A DNA stretch of 64,000 nt from DATIUV01 sp049322755 (GCA_049322755.1 JBMOQX010000005.1:1-64000); one strand, 5' to 3'; positions 24,548 through 32,525 are shown, counted from the first letter of the stretch. Numbers and translations are program-made. The notes: generated by a model from the letters alone, not told the origin.

Positions 24548-25504
24548 ATGCTTAGTTTCTTCAACAAACAGAAATCCGACGGCGAGACGCCGCCCGCCGG
24601 GCTCGCCGAGCGCCTGCGCCAGGGGCTCGCACGCACGCGCGAGCGCCTCGAACGCCAGGTCGCCGGCGTGTTCGGGGGCCACGCCAAGATCGACGAAACG
24701 CTCTACGAGGAACTGGAAACCGCGCTGCTCACCTCGGACGTCGGCGTCGCGGCGACCCAGCATCTCCTGGAGCAGCTGCGGGCGCGGGTGCGCAAGGACC
24801 GGCTCACCGAAGCGGCGCAGCTGCGCGCAGCGCTGATCGACGTCTTCGCCGGGCTGCTCGGTCCGCTGGCGCGGCCGCTGACCGTCGAGGGCGCGCACCC
24901 TTACGTGATCATGCTGGTGGGCGTCAACGGCGCCGGCAAGACCACCACCATCGGCAAGCTGGCGCGCCACCTGCAGCAGCAGGGCAAATCGGTGCTGCTG
25001 GCGGCGGGAGACACCTTCCGCGCCGCGGCGCGGGAACAGCTCAAGGTGTGGGGCGAGCGCAACGCCGTGAGCGTGATCGCGCAGGAAGGCGGCGATCCCG
25101 CGGCGGTGATTTTCGACGCGGTGCAGGCGGCGCAGGCGCGCGGGATCGACGTCGTTCTCGCCGACACCGCCGGGCGGCTGGGCACGCAGCTGCATCTGAT
25201 GGAAGAGCTGAAGAAGGTGAAGCGCGTGATCGGCAAGGCGATGGACGGCGCCCCCCATGAAGTGCTGATGGTGCTGGACGCCAACATCGGCCAGAACGCG
25301 ATCGCCCAGGTGAGGGCGTTCGACGACGCCCTCGGCGTCACCGGGCTGGTGGTCACCAAGCTCGATGGCACCGCCAAGGGCGGCGTGGTGGCGGCGATCG
25401 CGCGCGAGCGCCCGGTGCCGCTGCGCTTCATTGGCATCGGCGAGCAGGTGGATGACCTGCGCGTGTTCGACGCCCGGGAGTTTGCCGCCGCGCTGTTCGA
25501 ATGA
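24548..25504 (+). CDS. ftsY: FtsY, signal recognition particle receptor
   Basis: 318 residues. The acidic N-terminal A domain is very short; the NG domain follows, with the P-loop GVNGAGKTTT (about residues 125-134), GDTFRAAAREQL, DTAGRLGTQ and TKLDGTAKGG. It receives SRP-ribosome complexes at the inner membrane. It heads ftsY-ftsE-ftsX-rpoH; its stop overlaps the ftsE start by 4 bp (ATGA). Confidence 0.97.
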   Translation: MLSFFNKQKSDGETPPAGLAERLRQGLARTRERLERQVAGVFGGHAKIDETLYEELETALLTSDVGVAATQHLLEQLRARVRKDRLTEAAQLRAALIDVFAGLLGPLARPLTVEGAHPYVIMLVGVNGAGKTTTIGKLARHLQQQGKSVLLAAGDTFRAAAREQLKVWGERNAVSVIAQEGGDPAAVIFDAVQAAQARGIDVVLADTAGRLGTQLHLMEELKKVKRVIGKAMDGAPHEVLMVLDANIGQNAIAQVRAFDDALGVTGLVVTKLDGTAKGGVVAAIARERPVPLRFIGIGEQVDDLRVFDAREFAAALFE

Positions 25505-26154
25505 TCGCGCTCAGCCACGTCTCCAAGCGCTACCCGGGCGGCTTCGAGGCGCTCAAGAACGTGACCCTGGCGGTGGATGCCGCCGAGCTGGTCTACGTCA
25601 CCGGCCACTCGGGTGCCGGCAAGACCACGCTGCTCAAGCTCATCGCCGTAATCGAGCGCCCCAGCGGCGGCAGCATCGTCGTGAAGGGCCAGAACGTCGC
25701 CACGCTGCGCCGCGCCGCGGTGCCCTACCTGCGCCGGCACCTGGGCCTGGTGTTCCAGGACCAGAAGCTGCTGTTCGATCGCAGCGTCTTCGACAACGTC
25801 ATGCTGCCGCTGGAGATCGCGGGTTTCGACCGCCGCGAGGGCGCGCGCCGGGCGCGGGCCGCGCTGGACAAGGTGGGGCTGCTCCAGCGCGAGCGCGCCA
25901 ACCCGGTGCAGCTTTCCGGCGGCGAGCAGCAGCGCCTCGCGATCGCGCGCGCGGTGGTGAACCGGCCCTCCGTCCTGCTCGCCGACGAGCCCACCGGCAA
26001 TCTCGACAGCGACTACGCGCGCGAGATCATGAACGTGTTCGCGGCGTTCAATCAGGTGGGCGTGACGGTGCTGATCGCCACCCATGACGAGGGCATCCTC
26101 GCGTCCCATCCCGGGCGCGTCGTCGCGCTGCGCCAGGGAGCGCTGGCGGCATGA
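25501..26154 (+). CDS. ftsE: FtsE, cell-division ABC ATPase
   Basis: 217 residues. Walker A is GHSGAGKT (about 35-42), the signature LSGGEQQR (about 138-145), and Walker B VLLADEPTGNLD. The residues around the Q-loop (LGLVFQDQKLLFDRSVFDNVMLPLEI) are FtsE-specific. With FtsX it controls periplasmic murein hydrolase activation at the septum. Its stop overlaps the ftsX start (ATGA). Confidence 0.97.
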   Translation: MIALSHVSKRYPGGFEALKNVTLAVDAAELVYVTGHSGAGKTTLLKLIAVIERPSGGSIVVKGQNVATLRRAAVPYLRRHLGLVFQDQKLLFDRSVFDNVMLPLEIAGFDRREGARRARAALDKVGLLQRERANPVQLSGGEQQRLAIARAVVNRPSVLLADEPTGNLDSDYAREIMNVFAAFNQVGVTVLIATHDEGILASHPGRVVALRQGALAA

Positions 26155-27059
26155 CGCGCTGGCTGCGACACCACTTGCGGGCGTTCGGGCGCACGCTGGG
26201 CCGCTTCCTGCGCCATCCGGTGGCCGCGGGGCTGAACGTACTGGTGGTCGGCATCGCGCTCAGCCTGCCCACCGCCGGCTACGTGCTGATGGACAACCTG
26301 GGCCGGGCGGCCAACGGGGTCGCCGCCAAGCCGCAGTTCACCGTGTTCCTGCAGCGGGACGCGGGCGCCGACGCGGCGGCCCAGGTCAGGGCGCTGCTGG
26401 AGCGGCACGGCGGCGTGGCCGGATTCCGTTTCGTCCCCCGAGACGAGGCGCTCAGGCAGCTGCGCGACAGCGCGGGCCTGGGCGATGTCGACCCGGTGCT
26501 GGACAAGAATCCCCTGCCGGACGCGTTCGTCGTCGACGCCGAGGCGCTGGATCCGGACCAGTTGGACCGCATGCGCGAGCAGATGGCCGCCTGGCCGGCG
26601 GTGGACCATGTGCAGTTGGACTCGGCGTGGGCACGCCGGCTGGACGCGCTGCTGCGGGTTGGGCAGCTGGCGGTGCTGGTGGTGGCAGCCCTGCTGGGAA
26701 CCGCGCTGGTGCTGGTGACGTTCAACACCATCCGGCTGCAGATACTCACGCAGCGCGACGAGATCGAGGTGGCCAAGCTGATCGGCGCCACCGACGGTTT
26801 CATCCGGCGCCCGTTCCTTTATTACGGATCGCTGCTGGGATTGGCGGGCGGTGCCGCGGGATGGCTCATCGTCGCCGCTGCCCTGGCGCTGCTCAATGGC
26901 CCCGTCGGGCGCCTCGCGGAGCTCTACGGCGCCCGGTTTACGCTTTCCCACCTGGGGGTACCCGAATCCGCTGCCCTGCTGGGCGCGGCCGCCTTCCTGG
27001 GATGGCTCGGCGCCACGCTGTCGGTGGCCCGCCACCTCCGCGACATCGAGCCGAAATAA
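26151..27059 (+). CDS. ftsX: FtsX, cell-division ABC permease-like protein
   Basis: 302 residues. One helix near the N-terminus (AAGLNVLVVGIALSLPTAGYVLM), a periplasmic loop of about 100 residues, then three helices (LAVLVVAALLGTALVLVTFNTI and two more near the end). EVAKLIGATDGFIRRPFLYYGSLLG is the FtsX/MacB-type signature. It transmits FtsE ATPase cycles to hydrolase activators outside the membrane. It ends 106 bp before rpoH with no terminator visible. Confidence 0.97.
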   Translation: MTRWLRHHLRAFGRTLGRFLRHPVAAGLNVLVVGIALSLPTAGYVLMDNLGRAANGVAAKPQFTVFLQRDAGADAAAQVRALLERHGGVAGFRFVPRDEALRQLRDSAGLGDVDPVLDKNPLPDAFVVDAEALDPDQLDRMREQMAAWPAVDHVQLDSAWARRLDALLRVGQLAVLVVAALLGTALVLVTFNTIRLQILTQRDEIEVAKLIGATDGFIRRPFLYYGSLLGLAGGAAGWLIVAAALALLNGPVGRLAELYGARFTLSHLGVPESAALLGAAAFLGWLGATLSVARHLRDIEPK

Positions 27060-27110
27060 CCATATAAAACATGAACTTCACCAGGCCCTGGCAGGGAACT
27101 TTCGAGGCTT

Positions 27111-27140
27111 CTGGCACTCTCATGAGGCGAGTGCTAAAAT
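27111..27140 (+). promoter_or_regulatory. CIRCE (HrcA) operator overlapping the rpoH promoter
   Basis: CTGGCACTC (27111-27119), nine spacer bases, GAGTGCTAA (27129-27137) match the CIRCE consensus TTAGCACTC-N9-GAGTGCTAA at 16 of 18 positions, the right arm perfectly. The operator covers a sigma-70-like promoter: -35 CTGGCA at 27111-27116, 18-bp spacer, -10 TAAAAT at 27135-27140. Transcription would start near 27147, about 20 bases before the rpoH ATG. Binding of HrcA would block the promoter directly. HrcA itself is not in this window. Confidence 0.85.
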
Positions 27141-27165
27141 TTTGGCGAAAGTGAAGGGGAGTTCC

Positions 27166-28020
27166 ATGTCGCAGAGCATCGCATTGCCTGTACCGAGCGC
27201 CACCGGCAGCCTGGAAGCGTACGTGCAGACCGTGAACCGCTTTCCGATCCTGTCCCAGGAGGAGGAAACGCGGCTGGCGCGCCGGTTCCGGGACGAGGAC
27301 GACCTGGACGCCGCGCGCGAGCTGATCCTGTCGCACCTGCGGGTGGTGGTGGCCATCGCCCGCGGCTACATGGGCTATGGCCTGCCTCCCGCGGACCTGA
27401 TCCAGGAAGGCAACATCGGCCTGATGAAGGCGGTGAAGCGTTTCGACCCGGAACGCGGCGTGCGGCTGGTGTCGTTCGCCGTGCACTGGATCCGCGCCGA
27501 GATCCACGAGTTCATCCTGCGCAACTGGCGCATGGTGAAGGTCGCCACCACCAAGGCCCAGCGCAAACTGTTCTTCAATCTGCGCAGCCTGAAGCAGGAC
27601 CTGGGGCCGATGAGCAACGCCGAGGTCCGGGAAGTGGCCGAGGCGCTGAAGGTCAAGCCCGCCGAGGTGATCGAGATGGAAACCCGGCTGTCCGGCCAGG
27701 ACCTGGCGCTGGAACCGTCGGGGGACGACGGCGACGACGTGTCGGTGGCGCCGATCGCCTACCTGGCCGACGCCGGCCAGGGGCCGGCGGAGGTGCTGGA
27801 AACCGAGGAGTCGGAGCGGCTGCGCCGCGACGGCCTGAAGCAGGCGCTGGACAGCCTGGACCCGCGCAGCCGCCGCATCGTCGAGGCGCGCTGGCTGCGG
27901 GAGAACGACAGCGCGACGCTGCACGAGCTGGCTGCGGAGTTCAACGTCTCCGCCGAGCGCGTGCGCCAGATCGAGCAGAAGGCGCTGCAGAAGATGCGCC
28001 GCCTGATGGCGCCCGCCTGA
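27166..28020 (+). CDS. rpoH: RNA polymerase heat-shock sigma factor RpoH (sigma-32)
   Basis: 284 residues, preceded by AAGGGGAG. Region 2 (LPPADLIQEGNIGLMKAVKRFDPERGVRLVSFAVHWIRAEI) is followed by the RpoH box QRKLFFNLR (residues 132-140), which separates sigma-32 from other sigma-70 factors, and a region 4 helix-turn-helix (LHELAAEFNVSAERVRQIEQKAL). It directs transcription of chaperone and protease genes. Its promoter carries a CIRCE element, placing sigma-32 synthesis under the HrcA repressor. A strong terminator follows the stop. Confidence 0.98.
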   Translation: MSQSIALPVPSATGSLEAYVQTVNRFPILSQEEETRLARRFRDEDDLDAARELILSHLRVVVAIARGYMGYGLPPADLIQEGNIGLMKAVKRFDPERGVRLVSFAVHWIRAEIHEFILRNWRMVKVATTKAQRKLFFNLRSLKQDLGPMSNAEVREVAEALKVKPAEVIEMETRLSGQDLALEPSGDDGDDVSVAPIAYLADAGQGPAEVLETEESERLRRDGLKQALDSLDPRSRRIVEARWLRENDSATLHELAAEFNVSAERVRQIEQKALQKMRRLMAPA

Positions 28021-28046
28021 AACAGCCGGCTGGCTCCGGAAACCAG

Positions 28047-28076
28047 AACGCCGACCCGCGGGTCGGCGTTTTCTTT
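28047..28076 (+). terminator. Strong terminator after rpoH
   Basis: A perfect 12-bp stem (AACGCCGACCCG / CGGGTCGGCGTT) closes on itself and runs into TTTTCTTT. It ends rpoH transcription and may also slow leftward transcripts from cyoE, although the T-run on that side is poor. Confidence 0.92.
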
Positions 28077-28096
28077 GGGCGCTGCCGCGGCGGCGC

Positions 28097-28987
28097 TCAG
28101 AACCGGACGTAGTGATCCACCAGCAGGGCGGTGAACAGCGCCGCCAGGTAGACGATGGAGAAGCGGAAGGTCTTGCGCGCCAGCGCATCGCTGTAGGCGA
28201 GGTAGATGCCGATGGCGTAGCGCAGGAACATGCCGCCCAGCACCAGCGCGCTCGCCAGGTAGATCCAGCCGCTCATCCGGGTGGCGAACGGCATCAGCGT
28301 CACCGCCACCAGGATCACGGTGTAGAGCAGCACCGACAGGCGCGTGAACTGGTCCCCGTGGGTCACCGGCAGCATCGGCACGCCGGCCTTGGCGTACTCG
28401 TGCTTGCGGTACAGCGCCAGGGCCCAGAAATGCGGCGGCGTCCAGGCGAAGATGATGAGGAACAGGAGCAGCGCGTCGGCCGACACCTCGCCGGTCACCG
28501 CGGCCCAGCCCAGCACCGGCGGCATCGCGCCGGACGCCCCGCCGATGACGATGTTCTGCGGCGTCAGGTGCTTGAGCACGACCGTGTAGATCACCGCATA
28601 GCCGACGAAAGTGGCCAGCGTCAGCCACATGGTGAGCGGGTTCACCAGGTTGTAGAGCAGCCCCAATCCGAAGCCGCCGATCACGCCCGAAAACGTGAGC
28701 GTCTGCAGCGACGTCAGCTGTCCGCGCGGCAGCGGCCGCCCCCGGGTGCGGGCCATGACGCCGTCGATCTTCTGTTCCACCAGGCAATTGACCGCCGCCG
28801 CCGCGCCAGCCACCAGCCCGATGCCCAGCGTGCCGAAAACGAAGGCCTGCAGCGGCACGGCGCCGGGCACGGCAAGGAACATGCCGATCACCGCGGTGAA
28901 CACGATGAGCGAGACGACCCGCGGCTTGGTCAGCTGGCAGTACTGGTACAGCCGGGAGCCGGCGGGCAGGGCGAGTTGCGTAGCCAT
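28097..28987 (-). CDS. cyoE: Protoheme IX farnesyltransferase (heme O synthase)
   Basis: 296 residues with about nine hydrophobic segments. The polyprenyl-transferase signature AAAVNCLVEQKIDGVMARTRGRPLP supplies the aspartates that bind Mg-diphosphate. It attaches the farnesyl tail to heme B, giving heme O for the oxidase encoded next to it. It is the last gene of the cox cluster. The heme A synthase gene that often precedes it is absent: only 89 bp separate it from the SCO-like gene. Confidence 0.96.
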   Translation of the reverse strand: MATQLALPAGSRLYQYCQLTKPRVVSLIVFTAVIGMFLAVPGAVPLQAFVFGTLGIGLVAGAAAAVNCLVEQKIDGVMARTRGRPLPRGQLTSLQTLTFSGVIGGFGLGLLYNLVNPLTMWLTLATFVGYAVIYTVVLKHLTPQNIVIGGASGAMPPVLGWAAVTGEVSADALLLFLIIFAWTPPHFWALALYRKHEYAKAGVPMLPVTHGDQFTRLSVLLYTVILVAVTLMPFATRMSGWIYLASALVLGGMFLRYAIGIYLAYSDALARKTFRFSIVYLAALFTALLVDHYVRF

Positions 28988-29076
28988 TTTGCTCTGGTTG
29001 CGGAGCGCGCTTGCGAAGGCCGGTGGAAAGGCCCGGATTTTATCATCGCGCCGCGCCGGAAGCGCAAACGCCGGGC

Positions 29077-29667
29077 TCAGCCGATGCGGGACGCCTTGAG
29101 CAGGCGCGCCAAGTCCCGCTTCATGAGCGTCGGATCGGCGTCCTTGGGAAACCGCAGCATGACGTTTCCGAGCGGATCCACCACGTACAGGTGATCGTGC
29201 ACGGCGCCCCTGGCCGGGAGGCGCCTGAGCAGCTCACTGCCGCGCGCGTCCACCACCCGCACGCCCTCGGCAGCGCCCACCAGCACGGGGTCGGGCCGGA
29301 CGCCGTCGTCGGTGAGCCAGACGCGCTCGATCCGGTGCATGTTCTTGCCCTGGAGCTTCCAGACTTGGCGCTGCACGTAGAGCCGCTGCTGGCACGCCGC
29401 CGGACAGGCGCCGGGATCCACCTGCAGCAGGATCCATTTCCCCTCCAGCTCCCCGAGGCGGAACGGCTCGCCGTCTGCCTGCCGGAGGACCTCCTGCGGC
29501 ACCCGGAACGGCTCGATCAGGTCGCCGTAATTCACCCGGCCCTCGAATCCGCCGAACAGGTAGAGCAGGAGCGAGCCGACGAAAGGAAACGCCGCCACCG
29601 CCGCCACCAGCCACAGGGGGGCGAGGCTGCGCTTAGGCGCGTTGGCGGCGGAGGTTGAGGACGACAT
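29077..29667 (-). CDS. SCO-like membrane-anchored thioredoxin-fold protein
   Basis: 196 residues. One transmembrane segment near the N-terminus (LWLVAAVAAFPFVGSLLLYLFG) anchors a periplasmic domain with a CPAAC motif (GACPAACQQRLYVQRQVWKLQ) and a later histidine in GAVHDHLYVVDPLGNVMLRF. This pattern, Cys-x3-Cys plus a distal His, resembles the copper-binding site of SCO1/SenC proteins, though overall similarity is low. Such proteins sit beside SURF1 in betaproteobacterial cox clusters and probably help copper insertion. It overlaps the surf1 3' end by 35 bp. Confidence 0.78.
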   Translation of the reverse strand: MSSSTSAANAPKRSLAPLWLVAAVAAFPFVGSLLLYLFGGFEGRVNYGDLIEPFRVPQEVLRQADGEPFRLGELEGKWILLQVDPGACPAACQQRLYVQRQVWKLQGKNMHRIERVWLTDDGVRPDPVLVGAAEGVRVVDARGSELLRRLPARGAVHDHLYVVDPLGNVMLRFPKDADPTLMKRDLARLLKASRIG

Positions 29668-30358
29668 AGAGCACCACGATCAACGCGCTGAAAAGAAACC
29701 ACTGCCCCGCGTAACTCCGATGCACGTGGACGCGCGCATCGGGCCGGGGCCATTCCCGCACCAGGCCATCGCCGGTGTCGCTGGTCTGCAGCAGCACCAT
29801 CGGCTGCAGCGGAAACGGCGCGTCCGCCTGGTAGCGGTCGAAATGCAGGTTCTGCCAGACCCGCCCCTGGACCGTGGACGCCGACAACTCCACCACCCGC
29901 TGGGACGCGTCGGCCACCACGCCCTCTACGGTCACCTCGCCGGCCGGCGTGGGCACCATGGGCAGCTCCTCGCGCCGGCCGCTCCCGGCCACCCAGCCGC
30001 GATTCACCAGGACGTGGCGCTGCGCGCCGCCGATCCGCAACGGCGTCAACACGTGATATCCGGCACGGCCGCCGTGAACGCGATTGTCGAGATAGATGGT
30101 GTGCTCCGGCGCAAATTTCCCGGTGACGGTCACCCGGCGGTGCAGCAGCGCCTGCGCGTCGACCGGAGCCGCCGGCAGGCTGACCACCGGTTCGGCGGCG
30201 CGCCGGTCCAGGTCCGCCTGCAGCGACTCCTTCTGCGACGCGCGATTGAGCTGCCAGTTCCCGGCCGCCAGCGTCAAGACCATGCCCGTCGCGGCCAGCA
30301 GCGTCGCCCACAGCGGCGGACGGAAACGCAGGCGCCGGTCATGTCGGGTGGCGGCCAC
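29633..30358 (-). CDS. SURF1-family cytochrome oxidase assembly protein
   Basis: 241 residues with the SURF1 architecture: one N-terminal helix (PPLWATLLAATGMVLTLAAGNWQLNRA), a large periplasmic loop containing TVTGKFAPEHTIYLDNRVHGGRAGYHVLTPLRI and VLVNRGWV, and a C-terminal helix (FLFSALIVVLYVVLNLR). SURF1 helps deliver heme a to subunit I. It is divergent from the DUF2909 gene over 46 bp. Confidence 0.95.
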   Translation of the reverse strand: MAATRHDRRLRFRPPLWATLLAATGMVLTLAAGNWQLNRASQKESLQADLDRRAAEPVVSLPAAPVDAQALLHRRVTVTGKFAPEHTIYLDNRVHGGRAGYHVLTPLRIGGAQRHVLVNRGWVAGSGRREELPMVPTPAGEVTVEGVVADASQRVVELSASTVQGRVWQNLHFDRYQADAPFPLQPMVLLQTSDTGDGLVREWPRPDARVHVHRSYAGQWFLFSALIVVLYVVLNLRRQRA

Positions 30359-30404
30359 GCGACCCTTGCCCTAAACTCCCGCGATACTCCACGACAGCCG
30401 GCCC

Positions 30405-30602
30405 ATGAAAATCCTCGTCATACTTTTCGTCGTCGTCATTCTCTCCAGCCTCGGTTCCGCGCTGTATTTCCTGATGAAGGACAAAGGCCAGTCGGACCGC
30501 ACGGTGAAGGCGCTGACCGTGCGCATCGGCCTGTCGGTCGTGCTCTTCGTGCTGCTGATGGCCAGCTATTACTTCGGCCTGGTGCCGAAGCAGGGTCTGT
30601 AG
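30405..30602 (+). CDS. DUF2909 twin-helix small membrane protein
   Basis: 65 residues with two transmembrane helices (ILVILFVVVILSSLGSALYFLM and IGLSVVLFVLLMASYYFGL) joined by a short charged loop, KDKGQSDRTVKALTVR. The family is found almost only inside cox clusters of proteobacteria, on the strand opposite the oxidase genes, as here. Its function is unknown, probably in oxidase assembly. The stop is followed by the hairpins that end the leftward ctaE transcript. Confidence 0.88.
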   Translation: MKILVILFVVVILSSLGSALYFLMKDKGQSDRTVKALTVRIGLSVVLFVLLMASYYFGLVPKQGL

Positions 30603-30652
30603 CAGCCGCTCCCGGTCCCGGCGCACGCCCCGCGCCTTCCCCAACCGGCTCC

Positions 30653-30682
30653 AAAAAAAAACGCCGCACGCAGACGTGCGGC
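30653..30682 (-). terminator. Terminator of the ctaC-ctaE operon
   Basis: On the minus strand, an 8-bp perfect stem (GCCGCACG / CGTGCGGC) with a four-base loop is followed by G and nine T residues. It is a textbook factor-independent terminator 58 bases after the ctaE stop. Confidence 0.92.
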
Positions 30683-30692
30683 CCAGTCCGGT

Positions 30693-30712
30693 CTCCCCGT
30701 ACGTGCGGGGAG
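30693..30712. terminator. Second hairpin beside the ctaE terminator
   Basis: CTCCCCG and CGGGGAG form a 7-bp stem with a six-base loop, 10 bases from the main terminator. On the plus strand a pyrimidine-rich stretch follows, so it may serve the DUF2909 gene or simply support the main terminator. Confidence 0.45.
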
Positions 30713-30740
30713 CCTCCTCCTCTCCTGTTCTAGGCGTTCG

Positions 30741-31592
30741 TCACAGCCAGTAAACCAGGACGAACAGCAGCAGCCATACCACGTCGACGAAGTGCCAGTA
30801 CCACGACACGCCCTCGAAGGCGAAGTGGTGGTCCGGCCGGAAGTGCCCGGCGATGCAGCGCATCAGGATCACGATCAGCATGATGGTGCCGATGGTGACG
30901 TGGAAACCGTGGAAGCCGGTGAGCATGAAGAAGGTGGCGCCGTAGGCCCCGGTCGCCAGCGTCACGTTGAGGTCCGAATACATGTGGCCGTACTCGTAGA
31001 CCTGGAAACCGAGGAAGGCGACGCCCAGCGCGATGGTGAGAATCATGCCCAGGATCAGCTGGCCGCGGTTGTTCTTCTTCAGCGCCCAGTGAGCCCAGGT
31101 CACCGTGACGCCGGAGGAAAGCAGCAGCAGGGTGTTGAGCGCCGGAATGCCCCAGGCGCCCATGGGCGTGAACGTGGACTCGATCCCGGGCCCGGCGGTC
31201 GGCCAGGTGGCGGAGAAATCGGGCCACAGCAGCCGCTGGTCGGGACTGCCGAGGTCGGGCACCGCGATCGCGCGCATGTAGAACAGCGCGCCGAAGAACG
31301 CGGCGAAGAACATGACCTCGGAGAAGATGAACCAGCTCATGCCCCAGCGGTAGGACACGTCCACCTGCTGGTTGTATTTGCCGCTCTCGCTCTCGCGGAT
31401 CACGGTGCCGAACCAGCCGAACATCATCACCGCCAGCACCACCAGGCCCATGATCACCGACACCCAGCCGATGCGGCCGACGTCGTTGAACAGGAACACG
31501 GCGCCGAGCGCCAGCATGAAGATGCCGACCGAGCCGACGATCGGCCAGTGCGACGGTTGCGGCACGTAATATCCGCCGGTGTGGCTTGCCAT
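30741..31592 (-). CDS. ctaE: Cytochrome c oxidase subunit III
   Basis: 283 residues, seven hydrophobic segments. Typical motifs are VSYRWGMSWFIFSEVMFFAAFFGALFY, the TFTPMGAWGIPALNTLLLLSSGVTVTWAHWAL block, GFHGFHVTIGTIML, and HHFAFEGVSWYWHFVDVVWLLLFVLVYWL at the end. Subunit III stabilises subunit I and proton uptake. It is the last structural gene of the ctaC-D-G-E series. Confidence 0.97.
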   Translation of the reverse strand: MASHTGGYYVPQPSHWPIVGSVGIFMLALGAVFLFNDVGRIGWVSVIMGLVVLAVMMFGWFGTVIRESESGKYNQQVDVSYRWGMSWFIFSEVMFFAAFFGALFYMRAIAVPDLGSPDQRLLWPDFSATWPTAGPGIESTFTPMGAWGIPALNTLLLLSSGVTVTWAHWALKKNNRGQLILGMILTIALGVAFLGFQVYEYGHMYSDLNVTLATGAYGATFFMLTGFHGFHVTIGTIMLIVILMRCIAGHFRPDHHFAFEGVSWYWHFVDVVWLLLFVLVYWL

Positions 31593-31627
31593 GGTTGCTT
31601 CTCCTATCAGTCCCTGATTTTCTGCTG

Positions 31628-31834
31628 TTATCCCTGCGCCGTGACCAGCTTCACCAGCGTCACGATCGTGGTCACGAACAATACCGCCAACACGATCCCC
31701 GCGATGATGAAGTGCACCGGGCGCAGATGCTTCACCTGTTCGTGCGACTTCGCCTTGCGCACCCCGAAAAACGCCGAGAGCACCGCCAGCACCGCGGCCA
31801 GCGCCCCGGGCTTGCGTTCCGGCGGAGCGGTCAT
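31628..31834 (-). CDS. DUF2970 small membrane protein of the cox cluster
   Basis: 68 residues. A cytoplasmic part with AVLAVLSAFFGVRKAKSHEQ precedes one transmembrane helix (VHFIIAGIVLAVLFVTTIVTLVKL). The LSAFFGVRK and HLRPVHFI motifs identify the DUF2970 family, which occurs between ctaG and ctaE in betaproteobacteria. Its start overlaps the ctaG stop by 4 bp (ATGA), so its synthesis is coupled to that of the copper chaperone. The function is unknown. Confidence 0.88.
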   Translation of the reverse strand: MTAPPERKPGALAAVLAVLSAFFGVRKAKSHEQVKHLRPVHFIIAGIVLAVLFVTTIVTLVKLVTAQG

Positions 31835-32403
31835 CCCCTGGGCTGCGCGGGCGCCGGCACCGGCGCCGAACTCACCCCCGACGCCGACCCGGCGACCGTG
31901 AACAGCGTGAACGACAGCGTCACCGTGTTCACGTCCTTCGGCAGCGCCGGATCGATGACGAAAACCGTGGGCATGCGGCGCGTCTCGTTGGGCTGCATCC
32001 GCTGCTGCGAGAAGCAGAAGCACTCCAGCTTCTTCACGTGCTGCACCGCCAGCTGCGGTCCGTAGCTCGGAATCGCCTGCGCCGCCACCGCCATGCCGCT
32101 GGGATTGGTGAGCTCGAAGGTCACCTGCACCAGCTCGCCCGGGTGCACCCGCACCTGGCGCTGGCTGGCGGAAAACCGCCACGGCAGCTCGCCGTGCACG
32201 TTGGTGTCGAACTGCACCGTCACCAGCCGCGACGCGTCCACCTGGGTGTTCACCACCTTGTCGGCGTGGCCGACGTTGCGGATGCCGGTGACCTCGCAGA
32301 ACTTCTCATACAGCGGCACCAGCGCGAAGCCGAACCCGAACATGCCGATGGCTACCACCACCAGGCGGGTCAGCAGGGCGCGGTTGTTCCTGGCGTTGCT
32401 CAT
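31831..32403 (-). CDS. ctaG: CtaG/Cox11 copper chaperone for cytochrome oxidase
   Basis: 190 residues. One N-terminal helix (LTRLVVVAIGMFGFGFALVPLYEKFCEVTG) and a periplasmic immunoglobulin-like domain with the copper site KLECFCFSQQ (Cys-x-Cys), followed by MPTVFVIDPALPKDVNTVTLSFTLF. It inserts copper into the CuB centre of subunit I. It overlaps the small assembly gene upstream and the DUF2970 gene downstream by 4 bp each. Confidence 0.96.
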   Translation of the reverse strand: MSNARNNRALLTRLVVVAIGMFGFGFALVPLYEKFCEVTGIRNVGHADKVVNTQVDASRLVTVQFDTNVHGELPWRFSASQRQVRVHPGELVQVTFELTNPSGMAVAAQAIPSYGPQLAVQHVKKLECFCFSQQRMQPNETRRMPTVFVIDPALPKDVNTVTLSFTLFTVAGSASGVSSAPVPAPAQPRG

Positions 32404-32525
32404 TTGCCCAGCATCCCCTGCTTGACCAGGAAACCGACGAAGATCGCGACCGCGACGGCAGCCAGAATCAGCGCCAGCCGGAGGTTCTTGGCCCGGGTCT
32501 TGTCGTCGTGCATCGTTCCGGTCAT
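32400..32525 (-). CDS. Small cytochrome oxidase assembly protein (41 aa)
   Basis: Encoded between ctaD and ctaG: a charged start (MTGTMHDDKTRAKNLR), one helix (LALILAAVAVAIFVGFLV) and a short tail KQGMLGK. The stop overlaps the ctaG start (ATGA). A second possible ATG lies 12 bp downstream. Genes of this size and shape occupy the same place in many betaproteobacteria and are annotated as small assembly proteins. The assignment rests on position and topology. Confidence 0.8.
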   Translation of the reverse strand: MTGTMHDDKTRAKNLRLALILAAVAVAIFVGFLVKQGMLGK

